DNA of 64,000 nt from Ulota crispa (lineage: Eukaryota > Streptophyta > Bryopsida > Orthotrichales > Orthotrichaceae), in assembly GCA_963920765.1 (NCBI GenBank), contig OY987251.1, forward strand, positions 11,163,219 to 11,227,218, in the 5' to 3' direction. The notes under the pieces were generated by a model. That model saw only the letters and a program-made list of their open reading frames with translations, made no database searches and was not told the DNA's origin. Positions 11,901-23,339 of the stretch are shown here, piece by piece (position 1 is the stretch's first letter; each line of letters begins with the position of its first letter). Position numbers and translations under genes: made by a program.

Positions 11901-14900
11901 TGAGCAGACAACAGCAGCTTGTGATATTACCTTTGCTATGCTGGCAGACCCTGCTGGAGCAGTTTGGTCCTCCACCTTCTTCTTGCCAAATGCTTTTTTC
12001 AATTTTGAGCTGTATTGCATGCCACATCATCTGTAATTGCCACCTCCGTCCATTCGCCTTGGTAGACCAAGCAGGCTGGTTGGCTAAACCTCAAGGTTAT
12101 GATAAAGACTCGCTTCATTTTCTATCATTCTTTAACAACACAATGAAAGATGCCTTTTTTGGAATAATCGCCTTTCATTTCTCCTTCATATCACTGACGA
12201 TCATCAAATCTATTTTTTGCTGATTACCTCCAGCCTGCTGTCCAAATTTGATGGAAAGTATAGAACGATGTGATTGTCCAACTCGTAATCCGTTTTACTT
12301 GGTGGCAAATTTAACCGAAGTCTTCGATACAAGTTTCAGGGTTTAAGGTTTAAAGTTGCGTGACTTGATTGACCGAGGACGCGTTTTTGAATATGCAGAT
12401 GGAAGTTGCGTGTGGTCCTCAGGGCGCAGTCAAAGGCTTGAGTGCTGGAAAAGGGTAAGCTTATCGCATGTATTTCTTTTTCTTTTCGCTGACACGGAGA
12501 TTTTCGCTAGAACGCGATATTTGTTAATTTGGGAAAAAACCTTGATTTTAGGAATATTGAGTATTTCATTTTTAAGAGTTTTTGAGGTGATTTAGAGTGA
12601 GTTTCATGATGGTTTCTTCAAGACCTTATATCAATAATGAAATATCTTGAAGGAATTATCAAAAAAACTCACTTCAAATCACCAAAATATTCTCACAAAT
12701 GCAAAATTTGATATCTCCAAAATCTGTTTTTGGAAAGTGTCTTTCCCAAATTAACGAATATCGTGTTCTAGACAAGCTTACTCCCCCTTCGTGAATATCC
12801 TGTTGGTGGGACGCTTGTCATGGTTGTACTTCGTGTTTTCGTTTCGTGGCTGTTGGCTAGTGTGAGACGTTGAGCTTTTCATATATTATTATCGAGAATC
12901 ATTGTGATTCACATACTGTATCTCTAACTAGCCATGTTATCCTTCGTTGTTTTTAGATACGTGGATGTATCTACAGTCGATGACAAGACCGCAAAGGAAA
13001 TATACGAAGCTGTTCAGAAGACTGGGGCTGAATTCCTTGAGGTGAGTCTTTGTCAGAATCATTTATCTTTCTAAGAGTGTCGTTGCAAGTACCGATATCG
13101 ATAGGTGATTGGAGGTACTGAAGAAGTCTTTGTAGATTAATTAAGCGGCAAGAGACTTAACTGAAGACTGTATTGTTTTTTTTGGACAAAAAATCAAGGA
13201 ATCTGCAAAAATACCTGCTGAGGGCTCTGCGTGATTTTCCTTTTGGAATGCTAGAAGAGATACGAGATATTCTTAATGTATCAATAAGTTTGCAATCTAG
13301 CATGGACATTCTTTTAAAGATGTAAGATCTCCACCTTTCAAAGAAGTTACCAACGTATCTCTGATTATAAGCACTAAGGATATTTTACTTTTCTTTCGCT
13401 GATCTTTCTTCAGTCTGTGCTTTTCTAGTTTGTCGTTTCACTGGCGGCACTTGTGGTTTGCAGGCGCCCGTATCGGGTTCCAAAAAGCCAGCTGTGGATG
13501 GTACTCTCATTTTTCTTACTGCCGGTATTTACCTCCAACCATATCAAATCAAACAACGCTAAGCCCTTAACATGTTGTGTTCCTATTTTCTTGACATGGT
13601 CGAAGTTCGTAGTTTGTCTTGGGTGCAGAAGTACATTGCCCTCATACTGAATCATAATCACTTACTTGACCTTGAATTGAGTTTCTAACATCAAAAGGAA
13701 GCATCATTTGAGAACATAACCAATCGCATCTTATACTAAATCCTTTGCCAAAATTGCAGGGGACAAGTCTTTGTTTGATAGAGCATCACCGATGTTGGAT
13801 GTGATGGGCAAGGTGAGCAGTTGCAAGATATTTTTAAATAGCAAATCCTCTTGTATACCTATTCTTTTACAGTTCAATAACTGGTTATGCAGTTGGCATG
13901 ACAGTCTGCTCACTCTAATTACGCACTATAGGTTGGTGATTTCGTTATACAGAAATGCGACTATGATGGAAAATCTAAATCCTCTTTCTCGTTTATTGCA
14001 GTCCAAATTCTACCTCGGAGAAGTGGGCAATGGTGCAGCCATGAAGCTTGTAGTGAACATGGTTATGGGCAGGTAAGATTCACTCAGACCATTGGACCTC
14101 AATTAAACTAGAGTCTTCTATTTATGAAACTGTGAATATCCAAGATGCACTCTACAAGCTTAGAATTTGTTCTCATGGGTTCCTGAACTATTTAGTTGTT
14201 GTGTATTAGGTCTTGTGATGTAATGACAGGCACTACAAAATCGTTGCTGTATGTTTACTTAATTCATCTTTGTTCACTTCAATTGTCTTGCTCACCGCAT
14301 TTTGCAAGATGTGCAGCATGATGGCATCGTTTTCAGAAGGCTTACTGTTGGGAGCTAAAGCTGGACTGGACCCAAACACTGTTATTGAGGTCTAATATCT
14401 TACTGTGTATTCCATATGCCGGTTGATTGCCTGGTCTTCCTCATATGATTATACTTGTATTGAACTTGTATGATATTTAGGACCAAAATGCCTGAGGATC
14501 TGTTCTAATGGCGACATCTTCTCCGTTTCGGAAACTCAAATTTTGTAATTGAGGACTAACAATATCGAGATTAGTATTATTTTGATGTTAGCCTGATTTG
14601 AACAAAGTGTGGACAAATCACGCGTATCTGACTCCCGTTTGTTGCTGTACTGGTATAGGTCATAGGACAAGGTGCCATCAGTGCTCCGATGTTTGCAATG
14701 AAAGGTCCATCAATGGTGGAGGGAAATTATCCAACGGCTTTTCCTCTTAAGCACCAGCAAAAGGTAAATCTCTATGACATTTTTTTGTCCACGAAAAAAC
14801 TTCCTCAAGGATATTACGAGGACGTTTTCCAACTCGGAATCTTACCCCTTCTGCCCTATTCTGGCGAAGGTTGTGCGATACCTGCACTCATTAAATGTTA

Positions 14901-16415
14901 GTTGTAAATCAAATATTGATGATGATACAATCATCATGAGCTATCTTGTCATTTTGTCAGGACGGTCCTTTTTTGCAATGTCTGGAGAACCAGTGCTTAG
15001 TGTAACGGTAGCTGGTTGATCTTTGCAAAAAACCCCGGTTCAAATGACCAAGGAGAGGAAACCGGTATATATAACAATTCTTGGAAATTAACGGGCATCC
15101 GAAATTTTGCTTGCTAAAGGTCTTTCTTAAGCAGAAATTGACTGAAAGAATCATAGCCTTGGTGGATATTAACTAATTGTTGGATACCTAGGTCCTTCTT
15201 CATCCATCTGAATTTGCGGAATTGCCAATTCCTTGCCGCCCATACGTTAGGCTGCTTGGGTGCTAGGTCACACTTTTGTAGTGCATTAACACGCCACCCT
15301 AATCCTTAACCGGTTAATTTCTTAACCGGGTTGATTACAACTGTCGGATTTATGGCTGGTTGTGGTTCTAATAGAAAATTTTGAGGAATTTATGTTTGTC
15401 GCGGGTAGAAAATAGGGAAATTTTCATGGATAGCCCTGAAGTTTGCAATATTTACATAGATGCCCCTGCTTTTTCAGAAATTACACAAATATCTTTGAAC
15501 CAAAATTTCCAGGCGTTTGTTTTGTTGTGCATGCCACTTCCCTTCTTCTTTTGTACGCACGTTGCTTTTTTTTTGTTTCTTTACATTCCTTTCTTCAACA
15601 TTGGTCATGAAGGAAGTACAATGCCTAAAAATTATGGTCCAAGGGTATTTGTATAATTTCTGATAAAAGCAGCGGTATCTATGTAAATATTGCAAACTTC
15701 AGGGCTATCCATGATATTTTCCCTAGAAAAAGAAGGTTTTAGATTGGTTAAGATTAGGAGCAGAGCAGGCTGCAACAGACTAAGTTGCCACCTTGGCCAG
15801 TTGAAGATGATTTCTGGACTGTTTGAGCTCAATATCACTTTGATTCGATTTCTTGTGAAAACCCAGGGGTTATCTTTTCTTCTATATACGTGAAACATAG
15901 CTGTCCTAAGGTAGGAGGTTCTAAAAGCGTCCAGGTTCTAAAATAGTTCACCTCCTCAAATGTACTCAAACGTCCTATGTTTGTACATGTTCTTTTACAT
16001 AGGCTTCAACAATGTATAGAGGATGTACAATGTTGAGGAGGTGAACCATTTTAGAGCCCTATGCCATTTCAACTTCAAATTTTCATAACTAATTCCACAA
16101 AGCTCTCAAAAATATGAAACAACTTGGGTTACATGCCAATTCCTCTTGTCTTTCAAGGAAAATTTCACCTCCTCAAAATTCAGTTTCAACCCTCAGATGG
16201 TCGGTTTATGAGCCTCCTACCTTGTGTGTTGACGAGGCTTCTGGCTTTTGCGACAGGATCTACGCCTTGCAGTGGAGTTGGCGAACAAGATTGGCCAACC
16301 TTCACCAATTGCTGCAGCTGTCAACGATTTGTACAGACGTGCCATTAAAGAGGGGCTGGGTGACGAAGACTTTTCAGCGATTATTGAAGCTTTGAAGGTG
16401 AAAGTAAAATCTTAA
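8949..16415 (+). CDS. GLYR2: Glyoxylate/succinic semialdehyde reductase, organellar (GLYR2-like beta-hydroxyacid dehydrogenase)
   Basis: Twelve exons: 8949..9216, 10120..10201, 11234..11299, 11886..11961, 12399..12454, 12957..13041, 13464..13524, 13760..13812, 14002..14072, 14317..14389, 14659..14763, 16257..16415. All introns are GT-AG and the sum is 1,155 bases, 384 aa plus TAA. Residues 1-89 are Ser/Arg-rich with few acids: an organelle transit peptide. The Rossmann NADP motif GFLGLGIMG is at 98-106, the substrate-loop motif APVSGSKKPAVDG at 212-224, and the catalytic Lys is Lys264 in GNGAAMKLVVNM. The enzyme reduces glyoxylate to glycolate and succinic semialdehyde to gamma-hydroxybutyrate with NADPH, detoxifying photorespiratory and stress aldehydes. 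Similarity to plant GLYR2 is continuous to the C-terminus. Introns 3, 5 and 11 carry MITEs and intron 1 a minisatellite; reading frame and key residues are intact, so the gene looks functional. Plastid versus mitochondrial targeting cannot be decided here. Confidence 0.93.
9300..9805. repeat. Intronic minisatellite, about 11 copies of a 40-50 bp unit
   Basis: Within intron 1 of the reductase gene, a unit of the form GCTGAATTGTGATATGTGTG followed by ACTAATACTGTGGTGAATTTTTAGTTT repeats about 11 times, with variable length and scattered substitutions. The array begins some 85 bases after the donor. Confidence 0.8.
11359..11677. mobile_element. Mutator-like MITE (319 bp) in intron 3 of the reductase gene
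   Basis: The terminal inverted repeats are about 85 bp: the left end begins GGGAAATTTCATGGATACCC and continues through a CATAGATACCCCTGCTTTTTCAGAAATT block; the right end is its reverse complement. Flanks TAGATTATT (11350-11358) and AAGATTATC (11678-11686) look like a decayed 9-bp target duplication (7 of 9). No coding capacity. Confidence 0.75.
12507..12771. mobile_element. Family J MITE (265 bp) in intron 5 of the reductase gene
   Basis: The ends CTAGAACGCGATATTTGTTA and the reverse complement of CTAGAACACGATATTCGTTA frame a non-coding body; inverted similarity extends about 30 bp with weaker pairing further in. Related to the nested pair at 2500-2950. Confidence 0.6.
15415..15723. mobile_element. 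Mutator-like MITE (309 bp) in intron 11 of the reductase gene
   Basis: Same family and orientation as the element at 11359-11677: ends GGGAAATTTTCATGGATA and its complement, with inverted repeats of about 85 bp. Flanks TAGAAAATA (15406-15414) and TAGAAAAAG (15724-15732) match at 7 of 9 positions, again consistent with a 9-bp target duplication. Confidence 0.75.
15935..16075. repeat. Short inverted repeat in intron 11
   Basis: GTTCTAAAATAGTTCACCTC at about 15953 pairs with GAGGTGAACCATTTTAGAG at about 16037, framing about 70 bases. Probably a decayed MITE lying just upstream of the last exon of the reductase gene. Confidence 0.4.
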
Positions 16416-18848
16416 GATCACTCCTGTGGCTTTGAAACAAGTTGTAATTAATGATTGTTTTCATCCAAGTCTACAGTGCTCAAAATTTTGCCTCGAGGTT
16501 TCAGCTTAATGCTATAGATCATTATGAATTCAATTGAGTTCCGTGTAGGAGGTACCACATCTATGATTCTCTTTTTTTCGTTGCCTGTTATGACAAAAGG
16601 AAGGACGAAAGAACTTGTATATTTCTCGCTTGAGATACGGGAATCAGCTCAATTGACAACTTGATATCCGTTACTTCACACATGAAATTTGTCTTTGGTT
16701 TTTTTGCTCAATACTTTGTTGGAATTATTCTGTCAGTCGAAGGAGGTCCTTGCCATCCAAGGCTCGGCTGAGCCCTGCACAGAGAGAGGGGTTGCAAATC
16801 TGCCCACACCGTGCTTGGCTATGGCAGGGATATGAAGTTCCTTGAAATTCTAGTATGGATATATGACAGAAACAAGTGAACGATAGTTTGAATCACAGTT
16901 CTTGAGAATCTCTAACTTTTAAAGCATGGGCAAGTAAGGTTTGCTGCACCATGGAACTTCTTCATCCCAAGGCTCCTTTCTAGGTCGCACTAGACCTGAA
17001 CTGTATATAAGTTGTGCAACTTTGCATGCATTTATCTCGTCGACATGCACATCTTAAACTTTCCAATAATGTATCAGTCGTGTGCATCCGGCATGATCCA
17101 AACCAGATCACAGAGATTGAGATAAGAGCATCTGCACCGTTTCAAGCAAAACACCCCCGGGATACCACTTAGCATGTCCACTTTGCTTGGCTAACATGGC
17201 TTGCTCAATTAAAGTTAAAAAAATGCAAACGTAGAAAGTTTGGGTATCTGCTAGCGCACCCAAATTCAAGAGGTTCTTTTTTATTTCTATAAGGGAGCAG
17301 CACCCATAAACACGAGGGTCTCCATCAGCGTGACCTATAATTGGCCTCATTCCCGTGTTTTCTAGTCACATGTTTGACAAGCCCGGGCCTATGGGTAACT
17401 GTTTATGTGAAGCTTTCAATTAGCATCTCCTACTCAAGGTTATACAACCAATGTGATTTTTGATTTTGATAAAATTGTGTGACCAAATGCTTGTCACTAA
17501 GACTCTTAATTTGATGCCAATATTTTTCATTCCCATTTGTTAACCTGATGGTATTTTTTTCTGGGTCCCTTGATCAATATTGTACCCGGAAATCCTTATT
17601 TTCATGCTTATGGGTGCAGCTACCTTAGTCCATGTTTAATGATTGGTTGAGGCTTGCAATTGAAACTCAAGTGGTCCACTTGTCCTCTCAAATATGCTCT
17701 TGAGTTCCAACTAGTGAATTTTTTTGGATTTCTCCAGTGGCGCCAGATTCAGAACAGGCTTCTCCCATTGGCCAATAAACAGAGGGAAACAGTGAGACAA
17801 GTCAATTTTATTGTCAATTGGCTTTTTATCACCTAAAAAAAACATTAGTTCTAACTCTAGGACAACAATGGGACCTTTGAGATTTCAGCAGGGCTTTGAG
17901 TAGTATGTGCATCCTTGGCATCGTATTTTTGGAACTCGCAATTGCAAGGCTAGGTGTGGATGCTCCAAGAGCAACTCCACCCCTTTCACTAGAAAGAGAA
18001 CGCAACAAGTGTTCTGGAGAGCCACTAAGCATGTCAATTGTAATTGCAATTCCACCATTTTTGAAACAATCTCATTGCACTCACACTAACCTCTTGCTAT
18101 GGCCAACTCCCTTTCTACTTCTGCTCTCTAGCCCCTTTCAACTATATTTAAGCTATTCTAGTCCTTCCGTGAGCTCTAGCGTGACAGGAAAGACCTCAAC
18201 AATGGTGTGAACAAAAGCTTGTACTCGGGAAAGACCTCCACAATGGTGTGAACAAAAGCTTGTACTGGTAGTGGCTCTTTGTATTCTTTGAAAATTGGTA
18301 GCACCTTTCAGTGAAGGCCCAAACTCCAGGTCCTCCCATGAAGGTACAAAGGTACAAGTTAAGTATTGCCTTTTTGTTTGAGATGGCAATGCTCTAAGTT
18401 CTTCACATGACAATGGCGACGTGTAAGTGCACTACGTCGACACACATACTTGTAACCACAGCACCAGTCCGATGTCATCCCGACCAACATACTTGAAGAA
18501 AAGACAAAGGAGAAGCCCCTTGCACCAACTCTGTCAAGCAATACGTCACGTTTTCCTTCATCTCCGTCCCCTGCCAAAGCAAATCAATGCAAGCTGGGAC
18601 CACTTCACCACGCACCATAGCCCCCGACAAACCCATGGCAAGCACTCCTCGCGACAGCCGAATTTGCCGTGATGCTACAACCTGGAATTTGTGATAATCC
18701 TAAACTCATCCTCTATGGATTCCTGGAACTTCCATTTCTAGTTGTTCTCGATATGTTTAATCGTAGGGAGCTGGATACTTGCACCAGCAAGTTCAATCAG
18801 AGCACCTCTTCATCATGAACTGAATTGATTGAATGCGTTGTGATAACA
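16416..18848. other. Intergenic region downstream of the reductase gene
   Basis: This contains the 3' untranslated region of the reductase gene and then DNA in which I recognise no gene. At 18190-18275 a piece of about 45 bases (AAGACCTCAACAATGGTGTG and on to AAAGCTTGTACT) is duplicated in tandem. Short open frames at 17.9-18.6 kb have no family resemblance. Confidence 0.35.
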
Positions 18849-19267
18849 GGGGTAGTCACACCTTCTCCAAGACTAAAACAGATAGAGAAGTTGTGGAGTG
18901 GAAATAGGAGCCAATGGGACCACTTCTCCATGAAGGTCTAACTCCCCTTTTGTGAGCGGGGAGAATGAGTTTACCTTGAATATGGTAATGCAGTACAAAA
19001 TCAAGTTGCATTCTCACACTCAACCAATGTCTACAGCTACAAGGATGAAAGCAAGAAGAACAAGGTGAAAAAAAAGGTAAACGTGGGTAAAAATTCACGT
19101 GCAAAATCTTCTTCAACACCCATTCTTCTCCTTGGGAAGTGAAGAGAAAAACTTCTCAGCCTTCAAAGAATGTGGTTTCTACAAATCAAGGAGAGAATGC
19201 CACATCCCCATCCTCTGGAGATTAAGAATGGAGATTGAGAATGGGGTGAAGAAGGTGTGACTACCCC
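18849..19267. mobile_element. Inverted-repeat element, family I (about 419 bp)
   Basis: The left end is GGGGTAGTCACACCTTCT and the right end its reverse complement (AGAAGGTGTGACTACCCC). The same terminal wording bounds the longer element at 30873-32127. It lies downstream of the 3' end of the histone-fold gene. No target duplication could be made out. Confidence 0.55.
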
Positions 19268-19407
19268 TAATGCTTGCAGATGCAATGGATTTAGAATCAT
19301 TAACAGTTTGAGAGAAATTCAAGGGAACTCCATTCCCCGGACATTTCACCAAAATATGCTCTCCGCACATTTTTTTACCTGAAAAAGAAGACTGGGATTG
19401 TAATCGC

Positions 19408-19860
19408 TCAAGTATCAGGGGCTTCAGCGACAGCTTTCTTCCGTTTCTTCTCGGGGCCTTTCTCCTTGGCCTTGACGAAGCCCTGCGCTACGACCCGCAG
19501 CGAGGCAAGCACGTCCTCGTTCCTGCGAGCCACGAGAAGCACGTCGTCTACGACCACCGACTTCCGTCCCGCGTGCTGCGCGAAGAGCTCCGCGTCGATC
19601 GCCAGCCGCTCCGCCGATTTGAAGGTCAAGTCCTTGAGAGCGCTCATCACCCGGCTCGACACCTGCATGCCGTACTTGTGCGCACTCCGCTCGGCTGTGG
19701 CGATGGTGGCCACCTGCAGACGCTCGTACAGCCGCATCTTGCAGCTGTGCAACTGCTGCTGTAGCTGCCCGTACTCCTCCATGTCTCCCTCCCCGTCGCT
19801 GTGGCCGTGGCCATGGCCGTTGTCGTTGCCAGCTCCCTCCCCTCCGGCGCCTTGTTCCAT
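19408..19860 (-). CDS. MHF1: CENP-S / MHF1-like histone-fold protein
   Basis: Intronless, 150 aa, starting at ATG 19860 (an in-frame TTG precedes it) and ending in TGA at 19408-19410. The N-terminus is a Gly/His/Asp-rich tail (residues 4-26). The histone fold follows (about 40-118), with the family block ELFAQHAGRKSVVVDDVLLV and RRNEDVLASLR after it, then a basic Lys/Arg-rich C-terminus (KKRKK). CENP-S/MHF1 pairs with MHF2/CENP-X, forms a DNA-binding tetramer, stimulates FANCM in crossover control and fork repair, and in the kinetochore belongs to the CENP-T-W-S-X group. Length fits the family. The first dozen codons are part of a tandem repeat that continues for about 1.2 kb upstream, so the start region and promoter are duplicated several times. 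Confidence 0.85.
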   Translation of the reverse strand: MEQGAGGEGAGNDNGHGHGHSDGEGDMEEYGQLQQQLHSCKMRLYERLQVATIATAERSAHKYGMQVSSRVMSALKDLTFKSAERLAIDAELFAQHAGRKSVVVDDVLLVARRNEDVLASLRVVAQGFVKAKEKGPEKKRKKAVAEAPDT

Positions 19861-21040
19861 CAATTGCTAATGTAACTCAATCGCAAGCATAAAAGTTATC
19901 TGCTCTGTTCTTCATTACTCGCACATTGCGATTGCCTCATGATAATCCGACTTCGAATCTCTCAAACTTTGTCCTGCCTCGATTGCTCGACGACAATTGC
20001 CTGACTGCTCTGTTTCATCAAAATCTAACGAAACTCACTTACAAGCATAGATTGCCATTGCCATTGCCAGCACTCTCCCCTCCGGCGCCTTGTTCCATCA
20101 ATTGGTAATGTAAACTTAATTGCAAGCACAAAAATTACCTCATTCTAATTCGACTTTGAATCTCTCAGACTTTGTCAGCGTTCTGTATGTCAGTTGCACG
20201 ACGACAGTTGCCTGACTCGTCCCCGACCGCACCTGTTTCACAAAAACCTACCGAAACTTACTTACAAGCATAGATTGCCGTTGCCATTGCCAGCTCCCTC
20301 CACTCCAGCGCCTTGTTCCATCAATTGCTAATGTAACTCAATCGTAAGCATAAAAAATTATCTACTCTGTTCTTCTCTACTCGCACATTGTTGTTGCTTC
20401 ATTCTGATCCGACATTGTATCTCTCAAACTTTTGTTGGCGGTCTGTGCCTCGATTGCACCACGGCGACCGTTGCGTGACTCATCTCGACCGGCGCTGCTT
20501 CATCAAAACCTACCGAAACTTATTTAGAAGCATAGATTGCCATGGCCATTGCCAGCAACCTCCCCTCCGGCGCCTTGTTCCATCACTTGCTAAGGTAACT
20601 CAATCGCAAGCGTAAATATTATCTGTTCTATTCTTCTTTACTCGCACATTGCTATTTGCCCCATTCTAATCCGACTTCGAATCTCTCAAACTTTGTCGTG
20701 CCTCGATTGCACGACGACCATTGCCTGACTCGTCCCCGATCGGCGCTGTTTCATCAGAACCTAACGACACTCACTTACAAGCATACATCGCCGTGGTCAT
20801 TACCAGCTTCCTCTCCTCCGGCGCCTTGTTCTATCAATCGGTAACGTAACTCAATCGCAAGTATAAAAATTATCTATTCTATTCTTCTTTACTCACACAT
20901 TGCTAATGGCTCAATCTAATCCAACTTCGAATCTCTCAAACATTGTCGTGCCTCGATTGCACGACGGCGACCATTGCGTGACTCATCTCCGACCGGCGCT
21001 GTTTCATCGGAACCTAACCACACTCACTTACAAGCATAGA
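19841..21040 (-). repeat. Tandem array of the MHF1 5' leader plus first codons (five copies and a partial)
   Basis: The box GGCGCCTTGTTCCATCAATT (complement of the MHF1 start) recurs with its CCTTGTTC at 19850, 20088, 20311, 20573 and 20824, giving spacings of 238, 223, 262 and 251 bases. A last partial unit ends near 21040. Each unit carries the leader (TCTCAAACTTTGT, CTCGATTGCACGACG) and a copy of the first 10-12 MHF1 codons. Copies at 20098, 20321 and 20583 keep the ATG and encode a roughly 19-residue mini-ORF beginning MEQGAG and ending in TAA. The copy at 20824 has lost the ATG. Confidence 0.85.
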
Positions 21041-21848
21041 GTCTTCATTTTGTTCGCCTCTACTCGCTCATAGCCATCGCCTTCTCTCGTCAAATATTCT
21101 TCGCCTCGTCTTGCATTTCTGCGCTGTTATGAGCTTGTAAAAAGGAAATCGAATTGTCAGACGCTTTCAGATATTGCCGTCTCGCAGCTGCAACCGGCTG
21201 AACGAATCGAGCCCCGCATGCGCATCCATTTCGACACACGAAGCTCTTCATCGTTTATGATTCCGGGCTTTACAGCTTCGGAAACTTGAACGTGAAGGTT
21301 GAGGACGAAGAGCCCGGAGAGTCGAGCTTATGACCGAGGAGCCCATGACCGTGGATCCCATGACCGAGAGTTTGGACTCTGAGCGAACTTCCCATTCTGG
21401 TCGGGCCGGTTCAGACCAGGACGTCCGGAGCCGGTGGACAAAAGCCCGTGTTGTAGTGTATCATCTTGTGGGGAAAGTGCCATGTCATCATGGTTTTGTT
21501 CGTCTGGTGGATACATTCACACCGGGCACTAGATGTCCGGTAGAGGATCACTTTTGTTCTTTCTATTCTTAATTGCCTTGATTTTGTCTTTACCTCACAT
21601 GGAGTGAGAGGGAGTGTTTTGTCCAAAGGATAAGATTTGACCCCACCTCCCAAGGTGACCCCAAATCTTGGTCACCACAAGTGAGCTCCTCTCCAATTTT
21701 GGAGGGAAAAGGTGATGGCATGGACTCATCCTCCACTAGACGTCCCTTTGGTGTGAATGCCATACTGGATGAAACCTTGGAATTGACCAATGAGATTGCT
21801 TATGGCTTTGTCCAATGGTTGTGGACGTCCTGGTCTACATCAGGCGCT
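21041..21848. other. Region upstream of the MHF1 repeat array; no gene recognised
   Basis: Moderately GC-rich from 21040 to about 21450, so possibly the original promoter of the histone-fold gene. Open frames at 21330-21790 on both strands show no recognisable domain. Confidence 0.3.
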
Positions 21849-22192
21849 TAGGGCTGGTTCAAACTATGTCCCACATCCCATTTGGTGAAGTCCCACAGGA
21901 GTGCAAAATCCTATCTTTGTGGGTCAGAGAAGATGGGAAAAGCTGGGACTTGGGCTAAAAGATGGGTCTACCAAAATGCTCCACTCAATCTTGGAGTGAA
22001 GTTCCACTTTTTTGGCGCCAAAACTTGGAAAAGTGTTGCCATGTAGGCTCCATGTAAGCAAGTGGGATGTGGCACTTGGAACATAGTCTGAAATGCGGAG
22101 TCCCATCTTTTGCCTCTCCGCCAATTAGATTCTCAGATTTCATCAAATTTCAGTGGGACTTTGGACTTGGGACGTAGTTTTAACCGCCCCTT
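21849..22192. mobile_element. Family H inverted-repeat element copy 1
   Basis: The left end TAGGGCTGGTTCAAACTATG and the right end (reverse complement reading TAAGGGGCGGTTAAAACTAC) match over about 20-25 bases, followed by GTCCCA repeats at both ends. TAGGG ends recall hAT elements, but no clear 8-bp target duplication was found. Confidence 0.45.
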
Positions 22193-22814
22193 AGAATCAG
22201 GGCATTTTTTTTCAAATTGTTAGCTTTTCATTGTCTACATTTCATTTGGTAATGAATGAAGGCACCAGCCCACATTGGTCTAAATTTGTAAAAACAAAAG
22301 ATAATTGGCTTTGATTTTTCAATCAGAATTGGAAACCTATAAGCAAAAATATAAATATATAGTACAAATTTTTTGTTGTTTTTGAGTTTTGCTATTCTTG
22401 AATTAGCATGAAAGTTTTCCCTTAGGGGCTAGAATAGACCATGGTTTCACATCACAACTTTAGAAGTGTCCACTTGATGCTAATTTGGGCAAAAGAAATA
22501 ATTTGAAAAGGATTTGCTTAATTATAGCTAGTCTATTGATGGGACTTGGGTTCTAAGTTGAATCTCCATTTTGGCTACACCCCACGTTTTAGTGAAGTCC
22601 TAGTTTGTTAACATCAAAACTCCCAAAAGTGTTGTCATGTAAGACGTTTTTTTTTAGTGAATTGCAACTTTATATGTAAGTGTGAAATTAGAAATCTCAA
22701 TTTTTGATTATCCACTAACCAAATTTGAGAGATTTCAATGGGACTTTTGGCATGGCATAAACTATTGTTGATGTTCCGGTGATGAAATGGGCATTGTGCT
22801 AGCTAATGTACAAT

Positions 22815-23175
22815 AAGGGGCAATTCACGCTATGTCCCATGTCCCAAGTCTCATTGAAATTTGAGAATTTGATTGGTGTAAAGTCAAAAATTGGGACTTA
22901 GTGTTTCACTACTATATCCCAAGTCCCACATCCTAGTTGCTTACATGGCAACAATTTTTGAAAGTTTTAACACCAAAAAAAATGAGAGTCCACTCAAAGT
23001 TCGGGTTGACCAACATGCTAAACCCAACTTTCAACCCAAGTCTCACCTATGTTTTTGCATAAAATATTCGTACCTTTCTATAATACTCCTTGTTGTCCTT
23101 CATAATCCAACTAGATTGGATCTCACGTTGAGGAGGGAATTGCACAATTGGGATGTAGGGCGTAGTGTGAACATC
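22815..23175. mobile_element. Family H inverted-repeat element copy 2
   Basis: The left end AGGGGCAATTCACGCTATGT is mirrored by GTAGGGCGTAGTGTGAACAT at the right. Internal GTCCCAAGTC boxes are shared with copy 1. Non-coding. Confidence 0.4.
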
Positions 23176-23339
23176 GCATCAAATATCCCTTTGCTGTCAT
23201 AGCCTGGGCACCAAATGAAGGTTGATTATATGGAGTTTCATAACGTGTTGACAACTTGTTATTATACACAAAAGTGATATTAAAGAAGTACCTCTGGATG
23301 ATGTAATTCCAAGTAGAGTGCAAAAAACCATGCTTTTAT

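Noticed and set aside
12399..12454. Alternative exon 4 donor TTTG|GTCC in the reductase gene
   Set aside because: It would create a TGA at the exon 4/5 junction; the donor GCA|GTTTGG keeps the frame and the family alignment.
19466..19870. 134-residue plus-strand open frame
   Set aside because: Shadow of the MHF1 coding sequence; the minus-strand frame has the full histone fold.
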